A stretch of 64,000 nt of DNA, taken from assembly GCA_036346255.1 (NCBI GenBank), contig CM070631.1, positions 27,512,339-27,576,338 on the forward strand, written 5' to 3'. This DNA is from Ampelocalamus luodianensis (Eukaryota > Streptophyta > Magnoliopsida > Poales > Poaceae). A model generated the notes under the pieces. The model made no database searches, had not been told where the DNA came from, and worked only from the letters and a program-made list of their open reading frames with translations. Positions within the stretch are counted from its first letter, which is position 1. Each line of letters begins with the position of its first letter. The position numbers and the translations under genes are program-made. Below are positions 22,727 to 33,667 of this stretch, one piece after another.

Positions 22727-25582
22727 TTGTCACATCCCCAAATTAATAAAGAGGATTATTATGCATCTCATTAGCATGTATCATGATTTAAAACTTTTTA
22801 TTTGCATATTGTACTTGGAAAATCTTTAAACACATTTGAAACATACCCTTTAAATTGAACTCCAAACTTAAAACTGAAATAAATGCTACTGAAGATCCTC
22901 TAGAAATAATTTATTAAAATACTATATTAATTATCATGAATTAACATAATTTTTCCCAAATTTTTGGGATTGGGTTAAACCCTATAAAAATTCAAACACA
23001 ATTTAAAGACTACCTTTATGTATGAATTTAAATTATACACCTTATATCATGAACAGTAGGTTTCAATAATTTTTATGGACACTAGGCTATCCCAGGAACC
23101 CTCATGATTTATTTCATGATTTTAGGAATTTTATTTATATTTTTAAGCCTCTGGTCAAAGTGGAGAAACAATTTAATTATCAGTCAAACTCCAAAACCCT
23201 AAACCGACTGCTACTGTTCCTTGGGCTCGAGCCAACCGCACCCTCCGGCTAGGCCTAACCCCCTAAACGCACCGCGCCGAACCCAACCGAGGTCTACCGT
23301 CCGATGAGGATTCGATGGTCCAGATCGCGTACCTCTTCGACCCTTTCCGATCGCCTCCTTTAATCTGAGCCATCCACCCGAGATCCAACGGCGTGCGCTG
23401 ATCCACTTAACTCACACTCGCGCCCACGCGTTGAGTCGCTGACACGGTGGGTCCCGCATGTCAGGGTCGTCTCCCACCTCCCGCTTCAGCCTCTGGCATC
23501 CTGTGCCACGCGGCCGAGCTCTTCCGACGCGCTCAGAACAGCGGAGTCCACGCCGTCAATCCGCTGCATCCGTTGGCCAGTCCCGAGCTACTCCGTCTCA
23601 CGCCGCCTCCATCTCCGTCATTTCCCGGGCATAATACCCCCTCGGCACCCCTCTTCTTCCTCACTTCTCCTCTGTTTGACCGAGGAGGGGGAAGCTCGTA
23701 CCAGCTCCTCGTTTGGGTAAGCTTCCACCAAGTCCTTTCCCTCTCTTCTGTATCCAATGCTTTCTCCATTTTTTTTGCTATGCTCAGTTCCTGCTTTTGC
23801 TTGTAGCCTCTGGATCACCTTCGTGCTCCAGCTCACGTCCAGAGCGCGCCGCCGCGGACACATCCGTGCCTTCTTCGTGTCCGAAAGGTATTATCCTCAA
23901 CTTAGCGCGTCACCTCTGCGTGTTTTAGGTCACTAATCAAAACCCCTCAACTTATTTCAGGGTTGCACGGCAAGACCTTGCTGGATTGAGGATTTGCACC
24001 ATTTTAGGCCGTGACACAACTTTTCCCCTCCCACTTCAATTTGGTAGGCTATTCTTCAATCCTTTGCTCTTGTAGTTTGATCATGAGTTCGTAAAGCTGC
24101 TCCAAGCATTCACTGGTCTTGGTTTTGCTCAGGACCTTCTCTCCTCGCGAAGCCGTATTGCCGCCACTCTTCTTCTCCGGCGCCGACGCAGCTCCTGCAT
24201 CTCCAAGCTTCCCCAAGCCCTCTCCTAGCTCAGGTAGCTTACTCTTAGTCCTTAGGACCTCAGGCACCCGCTGGTTTGCGCTGCGGAGCTCTCGTTTGTC
24301 TTGTACACGTTTGCCGTAATATCGCCGCCGCTTAACTCCGGCTAGCCGCCGGTACAGGCCGGCTCCGCCGTCGAGACCACTCTCATTAGGAGCACCACAC
24401 TATTGTGATTCTGTTTATGCCTTTGGCTGACGCCGCCGTGGCGAGTTCACGGCCGAACCGCCGCAATCGCGACGGAGCGTGTCGTACTCGACCGCATCAG
24501 AGCCGGAGTTTACGACAAAGGATGGTCAATAAGACTTAATGATTGGTTTCGCCTTTAATTAGCAACACTGATGTTTCACTTACATGCGGGCCCCATGCAC
24601 GGAAAACGGGGAGGTTACGTTTATTGTCACAGCAGCTGACGAGTGGGCCTAGCCCTTAAACCCCGCGCGCTTTGGGTGTACGTCGGTGGACCGTGTTCTG
24701 TGGACCGAGTCAATGACGGCGGGCCCCACGTGTCGGAATGGATTTTTAAAAATCTGATTTAAACGGAACACGATCGTTTCTCCCGCCCCGCGTCACGATC
24801 GCGCTAGCGCATGGCCGGTAGAAAAAGTAATTGATACTTTGTGAAAATCCGAAAACGAATTATTAGTGCACTCTAAATCATGTATAACTTTGAAAATGCA
24901 TAACTAAATCGTTTTAACTCCAAAATGGGTGAAACCACTTCTGATAATTTTCATATTTAGTGAACTTTATATTGAAATTGGTTTCAACTTTGTACCTGTA
25001 ACAGAGAGCTTTACTTTGGAAAATGAGTCATTAATACTATTATTTTTACAATAGAAAAAGGGTTGATAATTTCAAAAATTCATAAGTAATTCTTGGAAAC
25101 TCCAAAAACAGTGAAATCAGTTCTGGTAATTTCTATTTCAAATGAACTTAATTATAAAAATGGCTTCAAACTTACCTCTATCACAGAAACTATAGTTTGA
25201 AGAAAATGATCCATGAAGGGATTATTTTTACACTATTAATGCTGATAACTTTAGAAATCAATAACTAAATCATGAAAACTCCAATTGGAGCAAACTCAAC
25301 TGTTTTGAACTTGTGATAATATTGCCCATTTATTCATGTAACCCTTGTATTCACCATTGCTCTACAAAATTTCACTTCATAATTAAATTGCTTAAGTAAA
25401 GGCATATTGAAATCTGAAATTCAAACCACCATAACTTTCACATACTAAATCAAAATGAAATAATTCTTTCACCAAAAATCCTCTAAAATCATGACTTAGC
25501 TACTGTAGAAAAATCATGCATTTTTGAGCATTTTGATTTTTGAGGTATTTCTCGATGTTTATTCGGTATTGTATTTATCTAG

Positions 25583-26954
25583 ATTCCGAGCTTATTGATA
25601 TCGACTCCTACGCGACCGAGAGTGAGCAATTACTTTTCCAGCAAGGCAAGCATCCTTTGAACTTTCTTTTTGCATCATATTTGATCCCAGATTTGTTAGG
25701 GTAGATGCAATGATGATTGCTTGCATGCTATTTTGATAATGTCGCTATTTTTGTGATGAATAGTTAGACACGTCCTATTATGTTGTCATTGTGGCTATCC
25801 ATGAATTACCCCAGTACTGAAATAATTATGATAGGATGTTTGAAATACTGTTGTTCGAGTTGCTTAGCCATGCAAGTCTAGAACCGGTAGTTTGATTGTC
25901 GGGAATAACCCGACAATTATGGGATAAACACAACTCTCTTTATCTACTTTTGATTCAGATCTTCGTATCTATTTTATGAGATAAATTTTGTCATTTTAAA
26001 TGAGCTTTTTGGTCTGGACAAGTGTTGGTTAGTGATGGTGCTTTGTGCACGAGCTTTGGGTAAGTGGTAGATTTGTCTGGACAATTAAGGACCGAACTTT
26101 GGGTTGTTGCAATTCAAGTAAAACTCGTGCTATCACGCGCGGTATATGGGTGCCGTATGGTTAAGTAGGGGGGAGATTTTATTGTGTTGAGTCCCACGGT
26201 GGTGAAATTGTAAGGGCATGGGACCGTGAAATCCCGTGTTCCTTTTGGGCCGATAGGATGGGGCGTTAACGCCTTGTGTTTCCTAGGATATATAGGATGG
26301 AGGCGTTAACGTCTTGTGTTTCCTAGAGCCATGGGTTGAGGGACTTAGCTCAATGGGATCTTCTTGCTAAAACGACCGTATCTTGATTTACTTACGGCAT
26401 ACCATAGGAAGTATGCTATATTCGGAGGCATCTGGAGGCTTACGGGCTAATCAAGTCGTGTGGGTAAAGTAGTACACCCCTGCAGGGTATAAATCTATTC
26501 GAATAGCCGTGTCCACGGTTATGGACGACCGCTTGAAATCTGTGGCTGCTTATTGTTAGACTTGAAATTAAAATTGTGGTTAAACTCGGTATCGTCATGA
26601 ATGGGATATTCATGCTTGTTGTTGTATCAAAGTGGACTGCCACTTTGTTTTGGTATGATTCATTTGTTATTGAAATTATCACTTATTCACATGTTTTACT
26701 TCTACTTCAAATCTGAATTTGAAATGGCACTTGAAAAATTAGTATGTGTAGGTTGTTCAGTATTGCGTCGTTTTCGCAAAACTAAGCCAATATGAGCCCT
26801 TCCTTTGAATGACCTTATGCATAACTATTTTTATTTGTGTAAGACTTGCGAGTACTCTTTGTACTCAGCCAGATGTTTGCTGGCTTTTACAGGTGAGGAC
26901 GATACTGAAACCGACGAGCTTGTCGGTGTCGATTTAGGCGACACCGATGAGTAG
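25583..26954 (+). other. Candidate spliced short ORF inside the gypsy LTR (63-nt exon, 1247-nt GC-AG intron, 62-nt exon)
   Basis: Exon-like block 25583-25645 is preceded by TATTTATCTAG and followed by GCAAGC, a good GC-type donor (CAAG/GCAAGC). It reads SELIDIDSYATESEQLLFQQ in phase 1. The acceptor TTTTACAG ends at 26892, and 26893-26954 continues in the same phase as GEDDTETDELVGVDLGDTDE and a TAG stop. Both parts are strongly acidic. A hairpin GAGTAC-TCTTT-GTACTC (26850-26866) sits 26 nt before the acceptor. The 5' LTR has the same parts with damage (acceptor followed by TGAGG, one G short). Unrelated LTRs at 35367, about 42299 and 55754 contain counterparts. Upstream exons and the start codon are not established. 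Splicing is inference from sequence. Confidence 0.5.
26850..26866 (+). other. Conserved LTR hairpin GAGTAC/GTACTC
   Basis: Six-base stem with a five-base loop, 26 nt upstream of an acceptor-like TTTTACAG. Counterparts: 2774-2790 (5' LTR), 38489-38507, 45773-45790, and a changed but still paired TGAGAT/ATCTCA at 19412-19427. Confidence 0.65.
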
Positions 26955-27454
26955 TTGCTATCATCTAACTCTCAGTTGGTTGCCGATGGGTTATGGGGCA
27001 TACCATTGCTGGTCTTTTGGTCTATTTATGTGTTTCCGCTGCTACTTAATACTCTCTTTTAAATTTGGCCGGTCGGCCACTTGTATTAGATGTAAACTTG
27101 GAACTATGTTGTATGTCTTTTGAACTATTTATGTATGGATGTTGTATGGATGTGATCAATGTTGGATGAGAGTATGGTTATATTGGTCACTGATCTTGGG
27201 AGCCAATATAAGTCATACTCGCTGTTTATGAATTCCTATTTAACTCACTGAGTGTAGCGCTTGACTTGTCGGAGAACCGACAATCATGTAGTGCTCGCAG
27301 AGGAGCGGCGCGCATGATCGTCGGAGCTCTAATCTGAGTTAAGCCTTTCATTTAGATGGAGTTAAGTTGGAATTCATCCACTGGAGATCTAGAGTTGTGT
27401 CCCTAAGACCTTGATTAGTCTCGGTCTTACGGAGATAACTCTGGGGTCCCCACA

Positions 27455-29091
27455 AATATCATCTCTCACGCCTAGGATGGTGGAGGCAATCACATGCGCC
27501 AAGGACCAGGAATTGGCTAAAAAGCGGTAACAACATCAACTGGAGTGATTGATGAGCAGTACCCCATGTACCATCCCTTTTTCAGTCATTTGTTGTAGTG
27601 ATCGAAAGTTTATATGACCCAACCGTTCATGCCATAACCATGCTGTATTTTCCAACCAGGAAGAGAAACAAACTGGCTTAGCTGACTCCAATTGGATTTT
27701 ATACAATCTGTTTGTAGTTCTGATTATCTTCATCGAATTTGTCCATCTTGATCATGTAGCAATAAATGGGGTCCTTTTAAAGACACATCGCAACCCTCTT
27801 CTGTCAATTGGCCTAGACTAATGATGTTATTGCATACAGCCTTAGTATGTAGTATACATCAGTCAGCAATCTTTGCTCCCCATTTTTGCATTGTAATAAG
27901 ATATTGCCTTTGCCTTCTATATGGACAACAGAACCATCTCCAAATTTAACCTGACCACGAAACTCCTGATTGAGCTCTCTGAATTCCCCCATCTGACCCG
28001 TCATGTGATTGGAAGCTCCATTATCAAGGTACCAAACATCTATGTCGACCACCTCTTCACCAATTCTCAGTAGCTTTGGATGTACCCCTTCTTCAAGTAT
28101 GACCAGCCCAGATGATTTCTCTTCACCAATGGTTAGCAATAGAGCCGGTTCTACCTCCTCTTGAGCTTATGATAAATTTGCTTCCACCTTATCTTTCTTA
28201 TTTCGATAGTGAGAAGCATAATGCCCAAACTTTTGACACTCCAAGTATTTAATATGACTTCGGTACTCAGAGACATAATGTCCAAATTTATCACACTCGA
28301 AACATTTAATTTTCGACTTATCTTGTTTGAACTCGTCGTTGCCACGTCCAGGCTTGTAGCCATGTCCGGCAAAATCTCCTCGACCACCCTGATTTGATGA
28401 ATAATCTCGCTGAGTTTGCTTGTTCTCTCCCTTCAGCTCAGCTTTCACAAATAACACTTGATTGTTGCGAGCCTTGGAGCCTTTTAGTAGCCCATTATGT
28501 GCTTTAAGAGACCCAGTTACCTCTTCCAGCTTCATGCTCTCAAGATCACTAGAGTACAAAAGAGTTGTGACCACTATCGGGTAATACTCGTAAGTATTTC
28601 TCAACCATCTCAATTTCCTCCAGTTTATCGCCAAGGGATCGAAGCTCGTTGACCACCGCCGTCAATTTTTATGTGAACTCATCTACTGATTGAGTTTTGC
28701 CCATATGCAATGCCACATACTCCCCTCGGAGGGTTTGTAGCCGTACTTTCTTCACTCGATCCACTCCTTCGTGCATAGTGCAAAGAGCGATCCAAGCTTG
28801 TCGTGCTGTGTCTTTCCCGACCAGCTGATTGAGTATCGAGTCAGGTATGGCAGCGCAGATGAGCGCCAACGCAGTTTGATCAACCTTCACGTCGACATCC
28901 ACAACCTTTCCTTTAGGATCGATCTTTCCCTTCAGGTTGATTGGATCAGCTACTGCGTCCCAGACCCCCTGGGCACGTATATTCACCCGCATCTTCATAG
29001 CTCAAACCAGGTAATTCTCTGAATTGAGAATCGGGTACGGGAGCGAATTCTGACCATCTTTCGTTGTCGACGAAGATCCATTGGGAGCCAT
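27455..29091 (-). pseudogene. Ty1/Copia gag and protease region, 5' half only, interrupted by the large gypsy element
   Basis: On the minus strand an ATG at 29091 (MAPNGSSSTTKDGQNS) opens a Copia Gag. A TGA at about 29003-29005 interrupts it where the surrounding family pattern suggests a sense codon. The core continues (VWDAVADPINLKG; ALALICAAIPDSIL; QAWIALCTMHEG) to about 28669, then 28634-28167 with a knuckle-like CFECDKFGHYVSEYRSH and a second CQKFGHYASHYR. The protease is at 28139-27813 (WYLDNGASNHMTG) and the pre-integrase motif WHERLGHINFRSLQQM at about 27640. The rest of pol is missing because the big gypsy LTR begins at 27454; it may lie left of the window. Several frame changes, so non-functional. 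Confidence 0.85.
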
Positions 29092-29135
29092 CTTCTCTTC
29101 TTCTCTAGAGTCGAAGACTTGATTTTCAAACACCC

Positions 29136-29147
29136 GCTCTGATACCA
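29136..29147 (-). other. Copia primer-binding site
   Basis: On the minus strand TGGTATCAGAGC follows the 5' LTR end (GACTACA, then CG). This is the initiator-tRNA type site, undamaged here. Confidence 0.8.
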
Positions 29148-29149
29148 CG

Positions 29150-29559
29150 TGTAGTCGAACCTCATTCGACTAGGTAGTAGAAACCTTCGACCAATCGTGT
29201 AGTCGAAACCACCTTTCTATGACCACGTGCGGTCGAAGCCTCCCACAACCACGCAGTCGAAGCCTTCCAGACCATGCAGTACTTGATAAACAGTAATTAA
29301 TGAACAGTACTTGTGATGAACAGTACTAAAAACCAGCAAACGAAAACAAGGCTCTTTTGTGGTGTTGCAACTGTAGTCTTTTTATATTTTTCTATTACTT
29401 TTCTCTCGACTCATTACAAAAGACCCAAGACTAACCAACCACTTATAAAGGCTGTGAATACGACTCAACTTAGAACTCGGACTTGGTTTCTACGAGTACG
29501 ACTCGGATACAGTAAACATTAACTTACTATTAACTTCGAATATACTGACAACTCTAACA
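29150..29559 (-). repeat. 5' LTR of the Copia element (about 410 bp)
   Basis: On the minus strand it starts TGTTAGAGTTGTCAG and ends GGTTCGACTACA, directly before the primer-binding site. It contains repeats of GTAGTCGAA and AACAGTACT. No second LTR is in the window, so the outer boundary rests on the TG...CA pattern. It starts only about 90 bp after the stop codon of the receptor kinase gene, on the same strand. Confidence 0.7.
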
Positions 29560-29650
29560 GATTCCGACTCTAACTCTGAATTAGAACTTGATACACTCTC
29601 AAAACATCACCTTGGCAGGATTAGCTCCAACGACGGCCCAATACCCACCA

Positions 29651-30412
29651 CTATCCCAGTACCACGAAAGTTGCTGCAAACACTGCACACGTCAGTGAGC
29701 AGAGCAAAAACGCGTTCGCAAGCTTTATCACTCCGATGAGGAGCTGCCGAGGCCGCCGGTTGGTGATGTCTGGCACGTTCTTCGACACCGTCATCACTAA
29801 CATACCGAAGATTGCGGTGGAGAACATGAAGAAGATGGTGGCGTAGACGGCCATTGTGGGGCGGGCCGAGATCTTGGACGCGCTGAACAGAACCCCGACC
29901 AGACCCCCAAACGCCGAGTTGGTGACGCACGAGGTGGTCTTGGACGTCGCCTCCAGTTCCTCCATATGCTCCTCGTTCGCCGCCACCTCTTCACCTCCCC
30001 TGGCTCGGCACCTCACGTACCAGTGCACCCCGGCGATCGGAAGCGCGACCATAGCAACCACGGCGAGGCCAATGCACAAGTATAGCCTGCCCGGTAGTAG
30101 CACCATTAGGCTAACCAGTGTCAGCCCAGACAGCGCTGTGCATACGACGAATAGGCACTTGGAGGCGACGCGCTGGCTGCCGGAGACAAGCCTCTCTGGC
30201 AGGGAAAGCATGTTCATGCTAAGAAGCATGAGGGCCTTGCCGCTGAGGAAGGTGCCGAATGCAAGCGACAAGGAGACGGTGAAGCGCACGTTGTTGGGGC
30301 GCTTGTCCTCCTTGGGGAGGCACAGCCAACCGGACAGCACGACAAAGCCGGATATGACGAACATGGCACCGAGCTTGAGGTTCGCCTCGGCCTTGTCTTT
30401 GAGGCGTTGCTC
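29651..30412 (-). other. Fused membrane domain of the receptor kinase (residues 1027-1279)
   Basis: It begins EQRLKDKAEANLKLG and has hydrophobic segments at about 1039-1059, 1068-1093, 1109-1132, 1136-1159, 1212-1235 and 1251-1278, with a weaker one at 1193-1208. A charged loop (RARGGEEVAANEEHMEELEA, about 1162-1181) splits the set into four and two or three. No transporter or enzyme motif is recognised. It resembles unnamed grass membrane proteins in general character, but I cannot place the family. A Met at 1010 (30463) could start a separate 270-residue protein if the two parts are really two transcription units. The protein ends at TAG 29651-29653. Confidence 0.7.
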
Positions 30413-33400
30413 CACAAAGTTGCCGCTGTCCTCGTCGTCATCCCACCTGCCAGAGTCCGACATGGTCCTCCGCCGGCTGCCTTTCTTCGCCTCAAGGAGC
30501 GGAGCACCGCCATTGTAGTCCAACCGGCACGCCTCCGCCTCGGCGGACATCGGATCGCACCGGATGAGGTGGTACAGGACCTCCTTCATGGACGGCCGCG
30601 CCGGGGGGTTCTCCCCAGTGCAGATCACGCCGAGCGTGAACACCGACAAGACGTCTGACACGTAGGCCGGGTCACGGATATCCTCGTCGATGACGTCTTT
30701 GAACGGAGGGCCTTTCTGGTACCGCCGCCATGCCCATTCCGCCAGGCATAAATCCGCGCCGCTGTCGTTCGCGACCTTGCCGGTTGTCAGCTCTAGCAGG
30801 ACGACACCGAAGCTGTAGACATCAACCTTCTCGTTCACCTTTGGCCTGTACCCATATTCTGCAAAAATTTGCCCCGAGTTAGTAATTCCAACTACAAATT
30901 CTCTCAACTCACAAATTGAGATGGCTTCTTAATTGGGAACTGAATTTGAGATTCTCACCTGGCGCCATGTATCCGAACGTCCCGCAAATGGCTGACACGG
31001 ACTCTGGCTCGCCGGACTTGACGAGCATCCGGGCGAGGCCAAAGTCGGCGATCTTGGCCTGGAATTCCGGGTCAAGCAAGATGTTGCTGGACTTGACGTC
31101 CCGGTGCACGATCGGCTGCGCGCAGTCGTGGTGCATGTAGCTGAGCCCCCTGGCCGCATCGATGGCTATGGCCAGCCTCGTCGGCCAGTCCAGCGGCGCG
31201 GGCGCACCCTCGCGCTCCCGGGGGTGCAGCCACCGGTCGAGGCTGCCGTTCTCCATGTACTCGTAGACGAGCAGCTTGGCGTCCTGGCTGGAGATGCAGC
31301 AGAGCAGCTTCACGATGTTGTTGTGCCGGATGTTGCCCAGCACCTTCACCTCCGACTCGAACTCCTTGTCGAGCTTCGAGTCCAGCTTCCTCGCGTTCCA
31401 TATCTTCTTGGCGGCCACCATCCTGCCGCCGCCGCGCTCCTCGTCGCCGCCGCCGCCACGGGCGGCGAGGTGGATGCGGTATACCTTCCCGGACCCGCCG
31501 CTGCCGATCACGTTCTCCTCGCGGACGTTGCTGAGCACGTCGGACTCGGTGAAGTCCAGAGGGGTGAACTGCGTCATCTTCCAGTCGGTCACGTCTTGGC
31601 TGTCCTTCCGGCGCCGGAAGAGCAGCCACGCGATGCCGGCGATGCCGACGAGGACAATGCCGGCGAGCATGAAGAAGAGGATGATCAGGCCCCTTGAGAG
31701 CTCGTCACGCGCACCGCCGCCGCCACGGCACGTTGGGAGGTTTATCCTCGAGTCCGGCCTGGCGCAGAGCCCGCGGTTCCCGAGGAAGCCGCGGTCGTAC
31801 GCCGCGCTCTGCAGCGAGAGCGGCACCTCGCCGGTGAGCTGGTTCGATGACATGTTGAGCGAGTTGAAGTTCAGGTTGCTGAAGTCCGCCGGTATGCCGC
31901 CAGTGAGCTCGTTGCCGGACAAATCAAGGATCGTCAGTGAGGGAAGCAACCCTATGCTCGCCGCCGGTATTGCGCCGGATATGCGGTTGTCGCTCAGGTT
32001 GAGTGTATTGAGCTTCTGCAGCAGTTTGATTGATGTTGGTATGGAACCAGTTATCTGGTTGCCGGAGATTGACAGATCAATAAGGCCGGCGAGCCCGCAC
32101 ATGTTGGCTGGTAGCTCGCCGGAGAGCTGGTTGTTCTCCGCCTTGAACGCGCGCAGCCCGGTCGCGGACTCTGGGACGGAGCCGGAGAACCTGTTGTTCC
32201 CCATCTCAATCCGCGAGATGTTCAAAGATATCTCGGCCGGCAGAGCGCCGGTGAAGCTGTTGTTGTGGATCATCACCATGGTCATCTTCTGGAACGACCA
32301 TATCTTCGTCGGGAAGTCACCGGAGAAGTGGTTATTGTAAAGCATGAGGTTGTTCAGCTGATCGCAGTCGCCGAGGTTCGCCGGGAGCGAGCCGGAGAAG
32401 CTGTTGTTGAAGACGACGATGTCGAAGAGCTTCCCTTTGGCGCAGAGCGTCTCCGGTAGCCGGCCGGAGAGGTTGTTGGAGGACACCTCGAGGTTGCCGA
32501 GCGGCGAGTGCTTCCCGAGCTCCGGCGGGAGCTCGCCAGATAGTTGGTTGCCAAATATCCGGATGTCTTTGAGCATGGGGAGCAGCGCAATGCTCACCGG
32601 GATCGTGCCGGTGAGCTGATTGAAGTACAAGAACATCAAAGTCAGGTTCTTGAGTTTACCAAAATCTTCCGGTATCCCTCCCGTGAGCTGGTTCGACGAC
32701 ACGTCGAGCTCTATCAAATTCAACGCCGTGACGTTGCGCCCCATCTCGCCGGTGAGGCCGTTGCCGAACAGGTACACGAACTCGAGCTTCTGGTGCTGCC
32801 AGACCCACGCCGGGATCGCGCCGGTGAGCCTGTTCATCGATATGTCGATGAGCGTGAGCTCCGTGAGGCTCGAGAAGGCCTCCGGGATATCGCCGGTCAT
32901 GTTCATGCCGGACATCCAGAGGTAGGTCAGCTTGGTAAGCTTGGCGAACTCCGGCGGCACCGGCGCCGGCGCGAACGCGTTGACGGCCAGCGTGAGCCGC
33001 TCGAGCCCAGCGAGCTTGCTTATCTCGGCCGCCGGGTACGCCCCGGTGAACCGGTTGGTGTCAAGAAGGAGGGACTTGAGCGCCGGGTGCCCCGCCACCA
33101 CCGCCGGCACCGACCCGCCGAAGCGGTTGGTCGACAGGTTGAGGTGCTCCATCGCGGGCGACAGCCGGCTTATGTCATTTGGCAGGACTCCGGCGAAGGC
33201 GTTGTTGGAGAGGTCAAGGAACTGGAGCTGGGAGCATGCGTAGAGCGCGGCGCCGGGGAAGGCGCCGGTGAGGTGGTTGTAGGAGAGGTCGAGCCAGGTG
33301 AGATTCTTGAGGTCGCACACGGACGCCGGGACCGCGCCGGTAAGGTTAAGCCTCTGGAAGGAGAGCCGCGTGACTACGCCTCCGCCGCCGCCGCCGCAGT

Positions 33401-33590
33401 TGACGCCGGTCCAGCTGCAGTGGTCGGCGGTGGCGGCGGGGTCCCACGACGCGAGCTGCGTGGGGTTGCCCCAGCCCTTCTTGATAGCTAGGAGGGTTTC
33501 GCTGTCTCTGGAGGTGGTCTGGGCGCTGGATTCGCCGGCTAGGAGGAGGACGCCGGCGAGGAGGATGGGGAAGAGATAGGTGTTCCACAT
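29651..33590 (-). CDS. HAESA-like LRR receptor kinase with a fused C-terminal multi-pass membrane domain (two exons)
   Basis: A plasma-membrane receptor kinase of the LRR-XI/HSL1 type; that group senses secreted peptides, but the ligand here is unknown. Exon 1 is 33590-30959, exon 2 is 30858-29651; the 100-bp intron has GT-AG ends and falls inside the APE motif codon. Predicted length 1279 residues. Signal peptide about 1-23; LRRNT with CSWTGVNC (58-65); LRRs about 75-595; Cys pair 609/621; membrane segment about 634-657; kinase about 691-980 with GSGGSGKVY (696-704), VAAK Lys728, HRD Asp831 (RD kinase), DFG Asp849 and GTFGYMAPE (870-878). All catalytic residues are present. Past the kinase and a basic/acidic tail (KKGSRRRTMSDSG...DDDEDSGNFV, to 1026) the frame runs without a stop into 253 residues with 6-7 hydrophobic segments. 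HSL-type kinases normally end near this point. Start chosen at the first Met before a good signal peptide; TATA box 71 bp upstream. Confidence 0.93.
30859..30958 (-). other. Intron of the receptor kinase gene (100 bp)
   Basis: Donor AG/GTGAGA and acceptor TTTTTGCAG. It splits the Glu codon of the kinase APE motif, phase 1. An intron late in the kinase domain is usual for this receptor group. Removing it keeps one frame through both exons. Confidence 0.92.
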
Positions 33591-33660
33591 TGCTTTCTCC
33601 CGGAAGTTTCGTGGGTGGTCAGGGAGGTGAGCCGACGTGGGAGCGACGGGTGGGCGCCAT

Positions 33661-33667
33661 ATTTATA
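33661..33667 (-). promoter_or_regulatory. TATA box of the receptor kinase gene
   Basis: TATAAAT on the minus strand, 71 bp before the ATG, giving an expected transcription start near 33630 and a 5' leader of about 40 nt. The first 70 bp upstream are GC-rich. Confidence 0.6.

Larger units (their letters stand above)
1..27454 (+). mobile_element. Large Ty3/Gypsy LTR retrotransposon (chromovirus-type), left end outside window
   Basis: Positions 1-3365 reappear in the same order at 24083-27454, so the two stretches are the LTRs of one element; about 1355 bp of the 5' LTR lie left of the window. Between them, in sense order, are a degraded primer-binding site, an extra ORF, gag with a CCHC knuckle, protease (DSGASH), reverse transcriptase/RNase H, integrase and a chromodomain-like C-terminus, then a G15 polypurine tract touching the 3' LTR. 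The PR-RT-RH-IN order with a chromodomain-like tail is the Ty3/Gypsy chromovirus plan; Tekay/Del-like is the likeliest branch, by inference. The element carries a second gypsy element (6486-15536) and a tandem duplication of its pol. Its right flank is a Copia element that it interrupts. No frame is complete, so it is not autonomous as read. Confidence 0.93.
22728..27454 (+). repeat. 3' LTR of the large gypsy element (4727 bp)
   Basis: TG...CA ends (TGTCACATCCCCAAATT ... GGGGTCCCCACA), preceded by the polypurine tract. The right flank AATAT (27455-27459) would be one target duplication; the left flank is outside the window. The first 1.4 kb is CT- and GC-rich with several splice-like signals (GTTTGG/GTAAGC near 23716; TTGCTTGTAG near 23806; CCGAAAG/GTATTA near 23887; TTATTTCAG near 23960), followed by an AT-rich part and then the split short frame listed separately. 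No conventional gene. Confidence 0.95.

Noticed and set aside
31104..33491. Long frames on the plus strand opposite the receptor kinase (for example 31276-32340 and 32544-33491)
   Set aside because: They mirror the LRR codons of the real minus-strand gene (GC-rich third positions keep antisense frames open) and show no domain of their own.
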